Positions 7,791-15,405 of a stretch of DNA of 64,000 bases are shown piece by piece; position 1 is the first letter of the stretch, and each line of letters opens with the position of its first letter. A program made the position numbers and the translations under genes. Below the pieces are notes generated by a model. It was not told the origin of the DNA, ran no database searches, and saw nothing but the letters and a program-made list of their open reading frames with translations. This DNA comes from Oscillospiraceae bacterium. GTDB lineage: Bacteria > Bacillota > Clostridia > Saccharofermentanales > Saccharofermentanaceae. The stretch is from NCBI GenBank assembly GCA_902764825.1, contig CACWXL010000002.1:248001-312000 (forward strand). The letters run 5' to 3'.

Positions 7791-9785
7791 TCACCCTAAA
7801 TCAAGCATATCGAGGTACTTCTTACCGTCCATCTCGATATGGAGTTTTCTTCCTGCGAGGTTATCGCCAAGGAGCAGATCAAAGACTTCAGCAGTCCTCT
7901 GCGCATCCTCAGGGCAAGCCTTGATGAGTCTTCGAGACTTCGGATTCATAGTGGTCTTCCACATCATCTCAGGCTCATTCTCACCCAAACCTTTTGATCT
8001 CTGGATCGTGCAGAGCTTTGGATCGACCTTGGCAAGGATCTCGGCCTTCTCCTTCTCGTTAAACGCGAAATATGTCTCTTCCTGCGCGTTCTTTCCCTTA
8101 GGTCTGTATGTGATCTCGAAAAGAGGAGATTCCGCAATATAGACATATCCCTTCTCAATGAGAGTAGGCGTAAGTCTGTAGAGCATGGCAAGGATCAAGG
8201 TCCTGATCTGGAAGCCGTCGACATCGGCATCGGTACAGATTATGATCTTGTTCCATCTTAAATCGTCAAGATTAAATGCACTCATGTCCTTGGTGTGCTT
8301 GTTCTTGATCTCAACACCGCATCCCAGGACTTTAAGAAGGTCCGTAATGATCTCACTCTTAAAGATGGTTGCGTAATCAGCCTTAAGGCAGTTTAAGATC
8401 TTACCTCTGACAGGCATGACAGCCTGGAATTCAGCGTCGCGGCCGAGCTTAACGGAACCCAAAGCCGAGTCACCCTCTACGATGTAGAGCTCACGCCTTG
8501 CAACATCCTTGGTCCTGCAGTCAACGAACTTCTTGATCCTGTTGTTGATATCGACCTTGCCCATGAGGGTCTTCTTGATGTTGACCTTAGCCTTCTCGGC
8601 GTTCTCACGTGCACGCTTATTGATAAGTATCTGTTCGATGGTCTTAGCAGCAAAATCCTTATTCTCGATGAACCAGATCTCAAGATTATCCCTGATGAGC
8701 TGTGTCATGAAGTCCTGAATGAACTTGTTGTTGATGGCCTTCTTCGTCTGGTTCTCGTATGAAGTCTGAGTCGAGAACGTGTTGGTAACAAGTATCAGTG
8801 AATCGGCAATATCCTGGAACGTGATCTTGGATTCGTTAGCCTTATACTTCTCCTTGAGCTTGATCTGCTTGTCGATCTCGGCTACGAAAGCGTTCCTGAC
8901 AGCCTTATCGGGAGATCCGCCGTGCTCAAGGAAACTGGAATTGTGGAAGTATTCAAGAGCATTTACTTCGTTATTGAAGCAGAAAGCAACCTCTGCCCTG
9001 ACTTTATACTCATCACGGTCTTCCTTATCTCTGCCCCTGCCTTCACCGGAGAATGTATATGTCTCGGTAAAGCCCTTCATGTCGTTAAGTTCATCGACAT
9101 ATCCCTTGATGCCCTCAGGATACATGAATGAGAACTCCTCACCGGATTCGGCATCCTTAAGGATGAATTCGATTCCGCTGTTGATGACGGACTGGCGCTT
9201 GATTATCTCCTTAAATGTCTCAAGGGGGATGATGATCTCAGTAAATACCTCAGTATCAGGCTTCCAGCGCTGGATGGTACCTGTGCGCTTGAACCTGTAA
9301 GGCTCCTGCATGAGCTCGGTTACCGGAACGCCCTTCTTAAATCCCATCTCATACTTGGTGTGGTCTCTGAATACGGTTACCTGGAAAAACTCGGATGCAT
9401 ACTGCGTAGCGCATGCGCCAAGACCGTTAAGACCCAGTGAGAATTCATAGTCACCGGAGGAATTGTTGTTATACTTACCGCCCGCATAGAGCTCACAGTA
9501 TACGAGTTCCCAGTTATATCTTCCCTCTTTGGCATTGTAATCCATAGGGATACCGCGGCCGAAGTCTTCGACCTCAATGGTACCGTCTGCAAATCTCGTG
9601 ATGATGATCTTATCGCCGTGACCTTCCCTGGCTTCGTCGATAGAGTTCGAAAGGATCTCGAAGAAAGAATGAATGCATCCTTCAAGATTGTCTGAACCGA
9701 AAATAACAGCCGGACGAAGTCTTACTCGATCTTCGCCCTTGAGCATCGAAATACTCTCGTTGCCGTAATCTCTCTTACCCGGCAT
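7791..9785 (-). CDS. parE: Type IIA topoisomerase subunit B (ParE/GyrB family, topo IV-like)
   Basis: A 664-residue ATPase subunit. The GHKL ATP site includes NSIDEA, DFGRGIP and the glycine-rich lid (LGLNGLGACATQYAS). The transducer domain follows, then the TOPRIM motifs EGDSALGS and DADVDG with PVRGK between them. The C-terminus is the short type found in topo IV. AAGGAG lies 11 nt before the ATG. It is the first gene of an operon with parC and the deacetylase-like gene. It supplies ATP-driven strand passage for the ParC subunit. Confidence 0.9.
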   Translation of the reverse strand: MPGKRDYGNESISMLKGEDRVRLRPAVIFGSDNLEGCIHSFFEILSNSIDEAREGHGDKIIITRFADGTIEVEDFGRGIPMDYNAKEGRYNWELVYCELYAGGKYNNNSSGDYEFSLGLNGLGACATQYASEFFQVTVFRDHTKYEMGFKKGVPVTELMQEPYRFKRTGTIQRWKPDTEVFTEIIIPLETFKEIIKRQSVINSGIEFILKDAESGEEFSFMYPEGIKGYVDELNDMKGFTETYTFSGEGRGRDKEDRDEYKVRAEVAFCFNNEVNALEYFHNSSFLEHGGSPDKAVRNAFVAEIDKQIKLKEKYKANESKITFQDIADSLILVTNTFSTQTSYENQTKKAINNKFIQDFMTQLIRDNLEIWFIENKDFAAKTIEQILINKRARENAEKAKVNIKKTLMGKVDINNRIKKFVDCRTKDVARRELYIVEGDSALGSVKLGRDAEFQAVMPVRGKILNCLKADYATIFKSEIITDLLKVLGCGVEIKNKHTKDMSAFNLDDLRWNKIIICTDADVDGFQIRTLILAMLYRLTPTLIEKGYVYIAESPLFEITYRPKGKNAQEETYFAFNEKEKAEILAKVDPKLCTIQRSKGLGENEPEMMWKTTMNPKSRRLIKACPEDAQRTAEVFDLLLGDNLAGRKLHIEMDGKKYLDMLDLG

Positions 9786-9837
9786 ATTGTTCCCAACTCC
9801 TTAAAATAAATAATATATATGTAGGTTTGACTTTTCG

Positions 9838-9868
9838 ATTATAACACAAAGATTTTGATATCCTTCAA
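9838..9868 (-). promoter_or_regulatory. Probable promoter of the parE-parC operon
   Basis: A perfect minus-strand -10 box TATAAT (9838-9843) lies about 50 bp before the parE start. The best -35 candidate is TTGAAG (9863-9868), with a rather long 19-bp spacer. The -10 is convincing and the -35 is less so. Confidence 0.5.
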
Positions 9869-9881
9869 GCGTAAAGGTGGC

Positions 9882-9917
9882 AAAAAACAAGGTTGTCCCA
9901 AAAACGGACAACCTTGT
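9882..9917 (-). terminator. Intrinsic terminator after the zinc-ribbon gene
   Basis: A 12-bp perfect stem (ACAAGGTTGTCC at 9887-9898 with its complement at 9906-9917) and a 7-nt loop are followed on the minus strand by a T run. It lies just downstream of the gene ending at 9942 and insulates it from the parE promoter. Confidence 0.9.
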
Positions 9918-9941
9918 CACAATAAACTAAAAAGAGTTTGA

Positions 9942-10592
9942 TCAAATATCAGGTATCTCCTGCGGAGCACACTCTGCAAGCTCCAATCCTTCCGTGGCCA
10001 TGTATCTGTATACTATGCTGAGTTTGAAAGCCAGATTACAGCTCTGAGGTCCGACGGTTATCTGGAACTGATTGCTCTGGTTGCTTCTGTAGGGCCAGGC
10101 CGGTCTGCTTCTCATTCCGATAATATGTGTTCCGCTGCTGAGCATAATCCTGACGGATTCACGGTTTGTTATCTCACCGTAGGGAACGCCGTCTATCATG
10201 ATATCCACGTGAAGCATCGAACAGCTGGGCATACCGTTTCCCATTCTGTATAACAGGAGCTGGCCGCCGTAAGCATATGCCTTCTTGCATGCAGGACAAG
10301 GGAATCCGACCGTCATATCCCTTTTTATGTCATCAGAAACAATTCCGCAGTCAGGACAACGCACTCTGAACTTCCTGCTCAAAGGAAGAGTGATATTAGC
10401 ACCGTCCATGACAGGCTGATAATAAGGGATCGAAGGTTTCTGGGCAGGTGCCTGGGCAGGAACTGCCTGTGGCGCCGGTGCCGGTGCAGGTGCAGGAGCA
10501 GCCTGTGGAGCTGAAGTTCCTACAGGAGTACCGCAGATCATGCAGAAGTTGGTACCATCAGGTAAGGCTGAGCCGCATTTAACACAATTCAT
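9942..10592 (-). CDS. Double zinc-ribbon protein with a beta-rich C-terminal domain
   Basis: A 216-residue protein. A zinc ribbon (CVKCG...CMICG) opens the chain. A Pro/Ala linker with PAPAPAP repeats follows at about residues 32-55. A second Cys4 ribbon (CPDCG...CPACKKAY) is at about residues 79-103. The last 110 residues are beta-rich with no motif I recognise (IMIDGVPYGEITNRESVRI, suggestive of a PEGA-like carrier domain). There is no signal peptide or membrane segment. GGGGGAG precedes the ATG. Function is unknown. Confidence 0.75.
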   Translation of the reverse strand: MNCVKCGSALPDGTNFCMICGTPVGTSAPQAAPAPAPAPAPQAVPAQAPAQKPSIPYYQPVMDGANITLPLSRKFRVRCPDCGIVSDDIKRDMTVGFPCPACKKAYAYGGQLLLYRMGNGMPSCSMLHVDIMIDGVPYGEITNRESVRIMLSSGTHIIGMRSRPAWPYRSNQSNQFQITVGPQSCNLAFKLSIVYRYMATEGLELAECAPQEIPDI

Positions 10593-10650
10593 AGCAATCT
10601 CCCCCGCTGCAAATTAAATCATAAAGATCAGAATGACTGTCAAGACAATT

Positions 10651-11346
10651 TTACCATTTATTCTGACATAGCATTACTGCTTCATAAAGATCTTTGGCTT
10701 CTCCGCTTTCGATATATGCTCTTGCCTTCCTGATCCCGCTCGGATTGCGCAAGGTAACGGGAATCCAGCTGTTATACTGCTTCAACTCGTATTCCAGGTG
10801 ATTCTTCTTATTGTTGAGTTCACCGATCCTGGAAATTATGTTGCTCTTTTTCTGCATCAGCGGCAGCTCGTCTTCGGCCAGTTTTGCATTCAGACGGTCT
10901 CTTTTACGTGTTGCATATACACCGCCAAAGATCACCGTCGCAGCAGCTGCAACTAACATGAAAAACATCATGACGGTCTTAAGAGAATCCGTGTCATAAT
11001 CAGTGTTCATTCTGCCGCTGGTCAAACCGCTGATCAAGATAACGATAAAGATTGCACCTACTACTGCCTCAGCTATCTGCGAATAAATGAGAAACGGCCA
11101 GAAAAACCTGAACGCGGAGTATCTCGGTCTTTTATCAGGAAGCTGATAACGCGGAAGGTCTTTTTGACACTGATCAAGCTCGCTTTTTATTGAATGAAGT
11201 TCACCGTACTTTCTCTCCAGTTCATTGGCAAGTGAAATGCTCTCCTCTGAAGAAAGCTTCTCGGCATATTCAACCTTCGTGCCGCATTTCTTGCAGAAAA
11301 CATCTTCTTCAGACAGTAAAGCGTGACAATTAATACAATACCTCAT
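10651..11346 (-). CDS. Zinc-ribbon membrane protein with two transmembrane segments
   Basis: A 231-residue protein. An N-terminal zinc ribbon (CINCHALLSEEDVFCKKCG) is followed by a charged helical region, two membrane helices (around residues 85-107 and 125-147) and a coiled-coil-like C-terminal part. It lies 58 bp upstream of the other zinc-ribbon gene in the same direction, so the two may be cotranscribed and act together. No enzymatic motif is visible. Confidence 0.7.
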   Translation of the reverse strand: MRYCINCHALLSEEDVFCKKCGTKVEYAEKLSSEESISLANELERKYGELHSIKSELDQCQKDLPRYQLPDKRPRYSAFRFFWPFLIYSQIAEAVVGAIFIVILISGLTSGRMNTDYDTDSLKTVMMFFMLVAAAATVIFGGVYATRKRDRLNAKLAEDELPLMQKKSNIISRIGELNNKKNHLEYELKQYNSWIPVTLRNPSGIRKARAYIESGEAKDLYEAVMLCQNKW

Positions 11347-11468
11347 AATACTATCCTCCTTAATCCGGTTTTAATTTTACCAAACGGGGTATATACGGAC
11401 AACGATGTTCAAATATCAGCAGAGTAAAATCGGAAAGGTTCTTTTTATGCAAAGTACTCAAATAAACC

Positions 11469-11500
11469 AAAAGCGCTCCGTTATTAAACGAAGCGCTTTT
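11469..11500 (-). terminator. Terminator of the tRNA pair
   Basis: Arms AAAAGCGCT (11469-11477) and AGCGCTTTT (11492-11500) form a 9-bp stem directly after the tRNA-Arg 3' end on the minus strand, followed by a T-rich tract. Confidence 0.85.
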
Positions 11501-11503
11501 TGA

Positions 11504-11580
11504 TGGTGAGCCATGGGGGACTCGAACCTCCGGCCCACAGCTTAGAAGGCTGTTGCTCTATCCAGCTGAGCTAATGACCC
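11504..11580 (-). tRNA. tRNA-Arg (anticodon TCT)
   Basis: A 77-nt cloverleaf with encoded CCA. Acceptor GGGTCAT pairs with ATGGCTC (two G-U pairs). The anticodon arm ACAGC-CTTCTAA-GCTGT gives anticodon TCT, reading AGA. The T loop is TTCGAGT. The T stem, GGAGG/CCCCC, has one A-C mismatch. Its first base directly follows the CCA end of tRNA-Gly. Confidence 0.93.
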
Positions 11581-11654
11581 TGGAGCGAGTGATGGGAATC
11601 GAACCCACGTGGTCAGCTTGGAAGGCTGAAGTTCTACCATTGAACTACACTCGC
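11581..11654 (-). tRNA. tRNA-Gly (anticodon TCC)
   Basis: A 74-nt cloverleaf with encoded CCA. Acceptor GCGAGTG pairs perfectly with CACTCGC. The anticodon loop CTTCCAA gives TCC. The T arm TGGG-TTCGATT-CCCA is regular. No separate promoter is obvious in the 36 bp between it and the upstream SH3 gene, so cotranscription is possible. Confidence 0.95.
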
Positions 11655-11690
11655 ATATCACTAAGGATAAAAAATAATCAACTAAGAATT

Positions 11691-12125
11691 TTAGTTAGGG
11701 ATCTTTCCTGAGAGATATGTATCAGAGATAAAGTATCCGTCCTGTGTCTTATACCAGATTCCGTTAGCCTTAGCTACTACAGTTACAGACTGTCCTCTTG
11801 TAAGAGTACCAACCTTCTCATATTTAGTGCCGGGGCCTGATCTGACGTTAAGGAATTCGCCCTTGGTCACTTTTACATAATACGTTTGAGGTGATTCAAG
11901 CTTAGTCTCCTGCCAGGTAACCTCTTCAGTAGTTGCTCTCGGTCCTGAATATATAGTAAGAGTAGTAGTCGGTGCTGTGGTGGTAGTAGTTGTTGTTACT
12001 TCTGTTGTCTCAGTCTCTGTCTCAGTAGGCTCCGGCTGCTTTCCGCCGCAGGCTGCAACACCGAGGCATAAAGCACCGATAGTCATTGCTGCAATGAGTG
12101 CTGTTGTAAATCTCTTTCTATTCAC
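11691..12125 (-). CDS. SH3-domain lipoprotein
   Basis: A 144-residue secreted lipoprotein. A signal peptide ends in the lipobox LGVAAC (Cys at about residue 26). A Thr/Glu-rich linker with a run of threonines follows, then a bacterial SH3 (SH3b) domain (YYVKVTKGEFLNVRSGPGTK..., about residues 80-140) of the kind that binds peptidoglycan. The start is GTG at 12125, chosen because GGAGGTGA lies 5 nt upstream; the open frame extends further but without a ribosome-binding site. A cell-wall or sensing role is inferred. Confidence 0.85.
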   Translation of the reverse strand: MNRKRFTTALIAAMTIGALCLGVAACGGKQPEPTETETETTEVTTTTTTTAPTTTLTIYSGPRATTEEVTWQETKLESPQTYYVKVTKGEFLNVRSGPGTKYEKVGTLTRGQSVTVVAKANGIWYKTQDGYFISDTYLSGKIPN

Positions 12126-12258
12126 AATAATCACCTCCACATAATCGTGTGCATAATCATTTAATTTATTATTACACATTTTGCGTGTAAATATATTTAA
12201 ATTTTGTTACATCTTAAGGCAAATTTACACTATTACTAAGAAAATGCAAAACAATTCC

Positions 12259-12855
12259 TTATTTGGCATCATCTTCAAGCATGTAAAAAGCTTCATGATC
12301 CCTGTATCTGCCGTTGATATGCATATAAGAGATCCTCTGGCCTTCGTAATGGAAACCGAGCCTTTTGACCAGATTCAGCGAAGGTTCATTTTCCGGAAGT
12401 ATAAAAGCCTCTATCCTGTGCATCCTGTACTCATCGAAAACAAAGGCCATGGCGCCTTTCAAGGCTTCCGTCATGTATCCTTTGCCCGTGTGATCCTTAT
12501 CGAGATGATATCCGCAGGCGCAGGACATCATTCCGCCGAAAGCAAAATTAAAGAAAGATACCCTTCCTATTATCTCCCCTGTCTCCTTCAGGCAGATCCA
12601 CAAAGGGACAAGGCTGCCTTCCAAAAAAGAGTTGTAATCATAAGCTAGATACTTCTTCTGCATGGAGACTGTAAAGTAGTCATCCGTATGGGTCTGGGCA
12701 AACGCCTTGTGGAACTCCCGGTTCTTCCTGAAGTACTCCGTGACACGTGGAGCCTCGCTTCTGCGAAGAACAGCAAGCCTTAACCGCTCAGTCTCAAGAG
12801 CAAGGACTTCAAATCTGTTCCTGTTTTTTGCAACTGTATATCCGCTGCGGGGCAT
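12259..12855 (-). CDS. GNAT N-acetyltransferase, RimJ/RimL type
   Basis: A 198-residue acetyl-CoA-dependent transferase of the ribosomal-protein-alanine acetyltransferase family. It has ETERLRLAVLRRSEAPRV near the start, the strand GEIIGRVSFFNF, the acetyl-CoA loop (DKDHTGKGYMTEALKG) and the C-terminal ENEPSLNLVKRLGFHYEG signature. It starts 15 bp after the GH5 gene, so the two are likely cotranscribed. The substrate cannot be told from sequence; RimJ-like N-terminal acetylation is only a family guess. Confidence 0.85.
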   Translation of the reverse strand: MPRSGYTVAKNRNRFEVLALETERLRLAVLRRSEAPRVTEYFRKNREFHKAFAQTHTDDYFTVSMQKKYLAYDYNSFLEGSLVPLWICLKETGEIIGRVSFFNFAFGGMMSCACGYHLDKDHTGKGYMTEALKGAMAFVFDEYRMHRIEAFILPENEPSLNLVKRLGFHYEGQRISYMHINGRYRDHEAFYMLEDDAK

Positions 12856-12870
12856 AAGCAGTACTTTTCC

Positions 12871-14094
12871 TTAAGCCGTCTCAGAGGTCTCAGAAGAATC
12901 AGAGACATCGGAAGTCTCTGCAGCATCTGCAGGCACTGTATCCACTTTACCTTCAAGGATCTTTTCCTTAGCGTACTTTCCGGATTTGGAGATCAGTCCT
13001 TCAGGCCAGTGAGCGGCCTTCTGATCAGAATTATACTTATCGGAAATAAGGAAAAGAGCATTGGCATCATTATTTACAGTGCTTCCTATCGCATAGTTGC
13101 ACCAGGAAATGTGATTCTCCCTGAAGAAATCGAGCCAGTTATCACTTTCAAGGAAATAGACACCGCCCTTGCAGTCTTCACTGCAAAGACCCCATTCCGT
13201 TACGAACACGCATGTATTCTTTTCTACGGCTTCTCTTATCTTCTCTCTCTGTTCCTCTGATTGTGAACCTGAGAAAACACGGCATCCGTAAGCGATGTTA
13301 TCGAACTTGAGCTTAGCCTTGGCAGCATCTTCAATGCCACGGCCCTTATCGGAAGTTCCGACGATAATGATGGATTCGGGGCTGTTCTCCCTGATAGCCT
13401 TGATAACGTCGGAAGCAAAAGGAGCAATAGCTTTTTCCCATTCATCCTTAACGGGATTTTCCTCATCAACTGTCAGGTCCTCATTTGACACTTCATAGAT
13501 GACATTCGGAACATCAGCATAGATCAATGACAGTCTGGTAAAGAAATCAACTGCTGCCGCCTTGTTCTCATCAGCACTTTTATCGTAACCGACATTCCAG
13601 TCAACGATCACATAAACGCCCTCGTTTATGCACATGTCGCAGAACTTGCAGATAGGGTCGAAATATTTGTCAGGTTCTTTGAGATAACCTTTATTTGCAT
13701 CACCGGTAACAGCAAGCCTTATAACGTCGCATCCCCAATCCTGTACGAGAGTCTTAACAGCTTCAGACGTAAAGAAATCCCCGCACTCCTCGATTCCGAA
13801 GGTGCTCATACCCTTGAGGACAATCGGATCACCTTTGCTGTTCATGATATTCGAATCCTTGATCGTCAGCTTGCCGTTCATATCAACGACTTTACCGCTG
13901 ACTACGGCGGTACTGAACGGATCGGTCACTTCGGCCCTGACGGAAGATGATGTCTCAGATGTCTCTGTCTCGGTGGATTCGGTTGTCGGTTTGGTGGACG
14001 GCAATGTCTCCGGACCTAAGTTCATCGAGCAAGAAGAAAGCAGCAACGCCCCAGATATAATAAATACGGACATTCCGTAAGTCAGTCTGTTCAT
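12871..14094 (-). CDS. Glycoside hydrolase family 5 (cellulase-like) lipoprotein
   Basis: A 407-residue surface lipoprotein. The signal peptide ends in LLLSSC (Cys22), followed by a Thr/Ser/Glu linker. The catalytic barrel resembles GH5 endoglucanases: GMSTFGIEECGDFFT, DVIRLAVTGD and VIVDWNVG. The acid/base Glu is in YEVSNEDL and the nucleophile Glu in FVTEWGLC. The usual NEP motif is NED here. A Ser/Thr/Asp-rich tail ends the protein. The ATG at 14094 is chosen for the AGAGGT site 9 nt upstream. It probably acts on beta-glucan or a similar polysaccharide at the cell surface; exact substrate is unknown. Confidence 0.85.
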   Translation of the reverse strand: MNRLTYGMSVFIISGALLLSSCSMNLGPETLPSTKPTTESTETETSETSSSVRAEVTDPFSTAVVSGKVVDMNGKLTIKDSNIMNSKGDPIVLKGMSTFGIEECGDFFTSEAVKTLVQDWGCDVIRLAVTGDANKGYLKEPDKYFDPICKFCDMCINEGVYVIVDWNVGYDKSADENKAAAVDFFTRLSLIYADVPNVIYEVSNEDLTVDEENPVKDEWEKAIAPFASDVIKAIRENSPESIIIVGTSDKGRGIEDAAKAKLKFDNIAYGCRVFSGSQSEEQREKIREAVEKNTCVFVTEWGLCSEDCKGGVYFLESDNWLDFFRENHISWCNYAIGSTVNNDANALFLISDKYNSDQKAAHWPEGLISKSGKYAKEKILEGKVDTVPADAAETSDVSDSSETSETA

Positions 14095-14171
14095 TAAAAA
14101 TTTACCTCTCAAAACGGTCAAAACATGTAAAAGTACGTTTCATTTCTACATTTTGACGTATAATCAAAAGT

Positions 14172-14223
14172 ATTATAGAGCAAAATACACCAAAATCTAA
14201 TATTAAGTAAGGTTATTTTGGTG
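14172..14223. promoter_or_regulatory. Divergent promoter region with a 9-bp inverted repeat
   Basis: The 198-bp gap between the GH5 and HEAT genes holds a minus-strand -10 box TATAAT (14172-14177) for GH5 and a plus-strand TATAAT (14253-14258) for the HEAT gene. Between them are inverted arms CACCAAAAT (14188-14196) and ATTTTGGTG (14215-14223). Their position suggests an operator or a looped element affecting both genes. No clear -35 box accompanies either -10. Confidence 0.4.
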
Positions 14224-14292
14224 AGAGTGATGTTTTTTTTTAGATTTTAATCTATAATATTGTTGATTATACGATAGTAGGAGCCTAAGAAT

Positions 14293-14634
14293 ATGGGACG
14301 AACCGACGCTTTGAAAGATAAAATCCTTAAACTCGGATCGAAGCAGAAGCTTGGCGCACTTTTAAAGTACGCTGACAGCCAGGAAGATGACGTTCGCATG
14401 ACTGTAGCAATGGCTATGGGAATGTGCCCTAGTTATGAATCAGGAATGGCTCTTATTCCTCTCTTACGTGATTCTTCTCCTATGGTAAGAGCAGCAGCCG
14501 CTACAGCAGCCGCTGACATTCACGCAAAGCACTGCGAAGAATACGTTAAGAAGCTTGCTTTCGCTGACTCCGACCCTAACGTAAGACAGGTCGCTAAGGC
14601 AGCTTTCGACAAGCTCAAGGACAGCGTAGTCTGA
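14293..14634 (+). CDS. Small HEAT-repeat protein
   Basis: A 113-residue, all-helical protein. Two to three HEAT-like units are visible, for example ALIPLLRDSSPMVRAAAATAAA and KLAFADSDPNVRQVAKAAF. Such proteins are scaffolds for protein contacts and have no catalytic residues. TAGGAG lies 9 nt before the ATG and a strong terminator follows, so it is monocistronic. The partner is unknown. Confidence 0.85.
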   Translation: MGRTDALKDKILKLGSKQKLGALLKYADSQEDDVRMTVAMAMGMCPSYESGMALIPLLRDSSPMVRAAAATAAADIHAKHCEEYVKKLAFADSDPNVRQVAKAAFDKLKDSVV

Positions 14635-14655
14635 TATTAAATGAATTGAATGATT

Positions 14656-14684
14656 AAGGGCACTCTGTTGAGTGCCCTTTTTAT
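14656..14684 (+). terminator. Terminator of the HEAT-repeat gene
   Basis: A perfect 10-bp stem, AAGGGCACTC/GAGTGCCCTT, with a 4-nt loop is followed by TTTATTT. Confidence 0.92.
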
Positions 14685-14693
14685 TTGTCCGTA

Positions 14694-15356
14694 TTATTCT
14701 TCGATCGGAACTATCTCATCCTTATCCTTGAAGATGTGCTTTTCAGGGATGACGCCTCTTACTCTTGAGAGAGGATATACGCGGCATCCTCTTCCGATAA
14801 CCGTACCGGGATTAAGTACGCTCTGGCAGCCGACTTCGACATTGTCGCCTACGATAGCTGCGAACTTCTTAAGTCCTGTCTCTATAACCTCATCACCGTT
14901 CTTAACACATACAAGAGTCTTATCTGACTTAACGTTGGATGTGATGGCACCTGCACCGAGGTGTGATTTATAACCGAGGATAGAGTCGCCTACGTAGTTA
15001 TAGTGAGGAACCTGAACGTTGTCGCTGATGATGACGTTCTTAAGCTCTGTGGAATTTCCGATAACGCACTTGGAACCGATAAGAGCACTGCCTCTGATGA
15101 ATGCGCACTGACGGACTTCAGTCTCGGGTCCGATGATGCAGGGTCCTGCGATATAAGCGGAATCGAAAACTTTGGCGCTCTTTGCGATCCAGATGCCTTC
15201 GCCCTTGTTCTCATATACTTCAGGATCAAGAGTAGGTCCTAACTGAAGGATGAACTCCTTGATGAGCGGCAGCGCTTCCCAGGGATACTTCTTGTCCTCA
15301 AGAATAGGTGCTGCAAGTGTGTGTGTTAAATCGATAAGATCTTTGGTCTCAATCAT
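14694..15356 (-). CDS. Left-handed beta-helix protein related to the GlmU C-terminal domain
   Basis: A 220-residue protein built from hexapeptide repeats (AKVFDSAYIAGPCIIGPETEV..., CVIGNSTELKNVIISDNVQV..., VIGRGCRVYPLSRVRGVIPE). Such proteins are often annotated as UDP-GlcNAc pyrophosphorylase, but the GlmU nucleotidyltransferase half is absent, so only the acyltransferase-type beta-helix is supported. The segment YVGDSILGYKSHLGAGAITSN is the strongest resemblance to GlmU. It is 49 bp downstream of the diadenylate cyclase gene in the same direction. Whether it acetylates a sugar nucleotide is not known. Confidence 0.75.
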   Translation of the reverse strand: MIETKDLIDLTHTLAAPILEDKKYPWEALPLIKEFILQLGPTLDPEVYENKGEGIWIAKSAKVFDSAYIAGPCIIGPETEVRQCAFIRGSALIGSKCVIGNSTELKNVIISDNVQVPHYNYVGDSILGYKSHLGAGAITSNVKSDKTLVCVKNGDEVIETGLKKFAAIVGDNVEVGCQSVLNPGTVIGRGCRVYPLSRVRGVIPEKHIFKDKDEIVPIEE

Positions 15357-15405
15357 TGTTTATATATCCTTTCTCCCCTGCCGGTCATATGCAGGGCTTT
15401 TAGAA

